Shown: positions 6,027-6,432 of the stretch, in pieces
How the letters are laid out: every line of letters begins with the position of its first letter
Numbering within the stretch: position 1 is the first letter of the stretch
Source: Legionellaceae bacterium
GTDB taxonomy: Bacteria > Pseudomonadota > Gammaproteobacteria > Legionellales > Legionellaceae
Direction: 5' to 3'
Length of the DNA stretch: 6,432 nucleotides
Assembly (NCBI GenBank): GCA_030696465.1
Contig: JAUYSE010000040.1
Location: forward strand, 1-6,432
The notes under the pieces: model-generated
Told to the model about the DNA's origin: nothing
Databases searched by the model: none
What the model saw: only the letters and a program-made list of their open reading frames with translations
Made by a program: the position numbers and the translations under genes

Positions 6027-6055
6027 ATTATATCTGATTTTGAATTAAATATAAA
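6027..6055 (-). promoter_or_regulatory. Promoter candidate for the metalloprotease gene
   Basis: Read on the minus strand, TTTATA (6050-6055) and a perfect TATAAT (6027-6032) are 17 bases apart. The -35 matches only 4 of 6 positions. The leader would be roughly 25-30 bases to the ATG at 5995. The surrounding DNA is very AT-rich, so the -35 call is weak, but the -10 is well placed. Confidence 0.5.
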
Positions 6056-6082
6056 TTTATTTGGACAACTCTAGATTGGAAA

Positions 6083-6111
6083 GGCGGGTCCTGCCGATTT
6101 CGGACCCCGCC
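6083..6111. repeat. GC-rich hairpin upstream of the protease promoter
   Basis: GGCGGGTCC (6083-6091) pairs with GGACCCCGCC (6102-6111), leaving a single bulged C; the loop is 10 nt and itself contains CCGA-TT-TCGG overlap. On the minus strand only TTT follows the stem, so it could be a weak terminator insulating the protease promoter from upstream transcription. It may equally be part of a repeat. Confidence 0.55.
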
Positions 6112-6153
6112 GTGCTCGCAAAAGCCTGCGCGCGGACGGGGCCCCCCCTTCAT

Positions 6154-6203
6154 CGTCACCCGCTCTCGCTTTGTGGGACGCGAGAATGCTTATTTAGATG
6201 ACG
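6154..6203. repeat. Degenerate short repeat bounded by CGTCA and TGACG
   Basis: CGTCA (6154-6158) and TGACG (6199-6203) bound a segment with an internal TCTCGC (6164-6169) / GCGAGA (6180-6185) hairpin. The ends are short, so boundaries are uncertain, but they match those of the neighbouring element at 6266-6356. Confidence 0.35.
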
Positions 6204-6265
6204 GAGTCCGCAATCGGCTCTCTCGCTTGCGCCTAGCCGAAAATTCAATTGCTGTGAGTATAGCA

Positions 6266-6356
6266 CGTCATTTCGAGCCAGTTTTAATACAGAAAAGAAC
6301 CACAGAGAATTCTGCGAGAAATCTCCTGCAGACAGACAAATTGGCTCTGGATGACG
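6266..6356. repeat. 91-bp element with 15-bp imperfect terminal inverted repeats
   Basis: CGTCATTTCGAGCCA (6266-6280) and TGGCTCTGGATGACG (6342-6356) are inverted repeats matching at 12 of 15 positions. The interior contains CTGCGAGAAATCTCC, a phrase typical of dispersed non-autonomous repeats in bacterial genomes. There is no coding capacity. It is probably a non-autonomous palindromic element in a degraded state. Confidence 0.55.
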
Positions 6357-6432
6357 GAGATTTTTTTGAGCAGAGTGCCGCATAGAAAGAAAGTTAAAAA
6401 ATCTTAGAGACATAGTTGATGACGGATTCTTT

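Larger units (their letters stand above)
6061..6432. other. Gene-free repeat mosaic at the right end
   Basis: I see no credible gene here. Two overlapping small frames (6156-6413 minus, 6173-6385 plus) run through repeat sequence; their peptides show phrases such as RHPEP and LARND that are typical of translated dispersed repeats. The stretch holds a GC-rich block at 6083-6148, several inverted repeats (6164-6185, 6214-6240), and three copies of GATGACGGA at 6197-6205, 6350-6358 and 6418-6426. The composition differs sharply from the adjacent AT-rich protease leader. Confidence 0.65.

Noticed and set aside
6156..6413. Overlapping small frames on both strands in the right-end region
   Set aside because: Both read through inverted repeats. 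The peptides show repeat-derived phrases and no start signals, so they are not annotated as genes.

Overview
The window reads as chromosomal DNA of an AT-rich (about 40% G+C by eye) Gram-negative gammaproteobacterium. A Legionella/Coxiella-like lineage is plausible. This rests on three features: a secreted M4 metalloprotease of the LasB/ProA type, a CzcD-type zinc exporter resembling proteobacterial CzcD, and dispersed palindromic repeats built on GCGAAGCGAAG cores. The taxonomic call is an inference, not something the sequence proves.

Layout, left to right. Bases 2-244 (+) are the C-terminal 80 residues of a shikimate-kinase-like P-loop kinase. Its last nine sense codons and its stop lie inside a 19-bp perfect hairpin (214-257). 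Bases 258-510 hold no gene but are tiled with hairpins. Bases 535-2322 (+) encode a complete type I ABC exporter half-transporter (membrane domain plus ATPase). Bases 2394-3087 (+) are a self-contained toxin-antitoxin operon: promoter, palindromic operator candidate, Phd/YefM-type antitoxin, and a VapC-type PIN ribonuclease toxin overlapping it by ATGA. Bases 3105-3308 are one long imperfect palindrome, a MITE/REP-like element, sitting between the toxin gene and the convergent czcD-like gene.

On the minus strand, 5995-4334 encodes a preproprotein of a secreted zinc metalloprotease (M4 family). It is followed 57 bases later by a cation diffusion facilitator gene (4276-3368), so the two may be co-transcribed. 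Bases 6061-6432 have no credible gene. They contain a GC-rich hairpin and a mosaic of degenerate repeats with CGTCA/TGACG-type ends; GATGACGGA occurs there three times.

The genes fall into independent units: a kinase tail, an exporter, a TA module, and a zinc-related pair (a Zn-dependent exoprotease and a Zn/Cd/Co exporter). I see no clearly new multi-gene system. The least explained material is the non-coding DNA: the hairpin-dense 214-511 region, the 204-bp palindrome, and the repeat mosaic at the right end.
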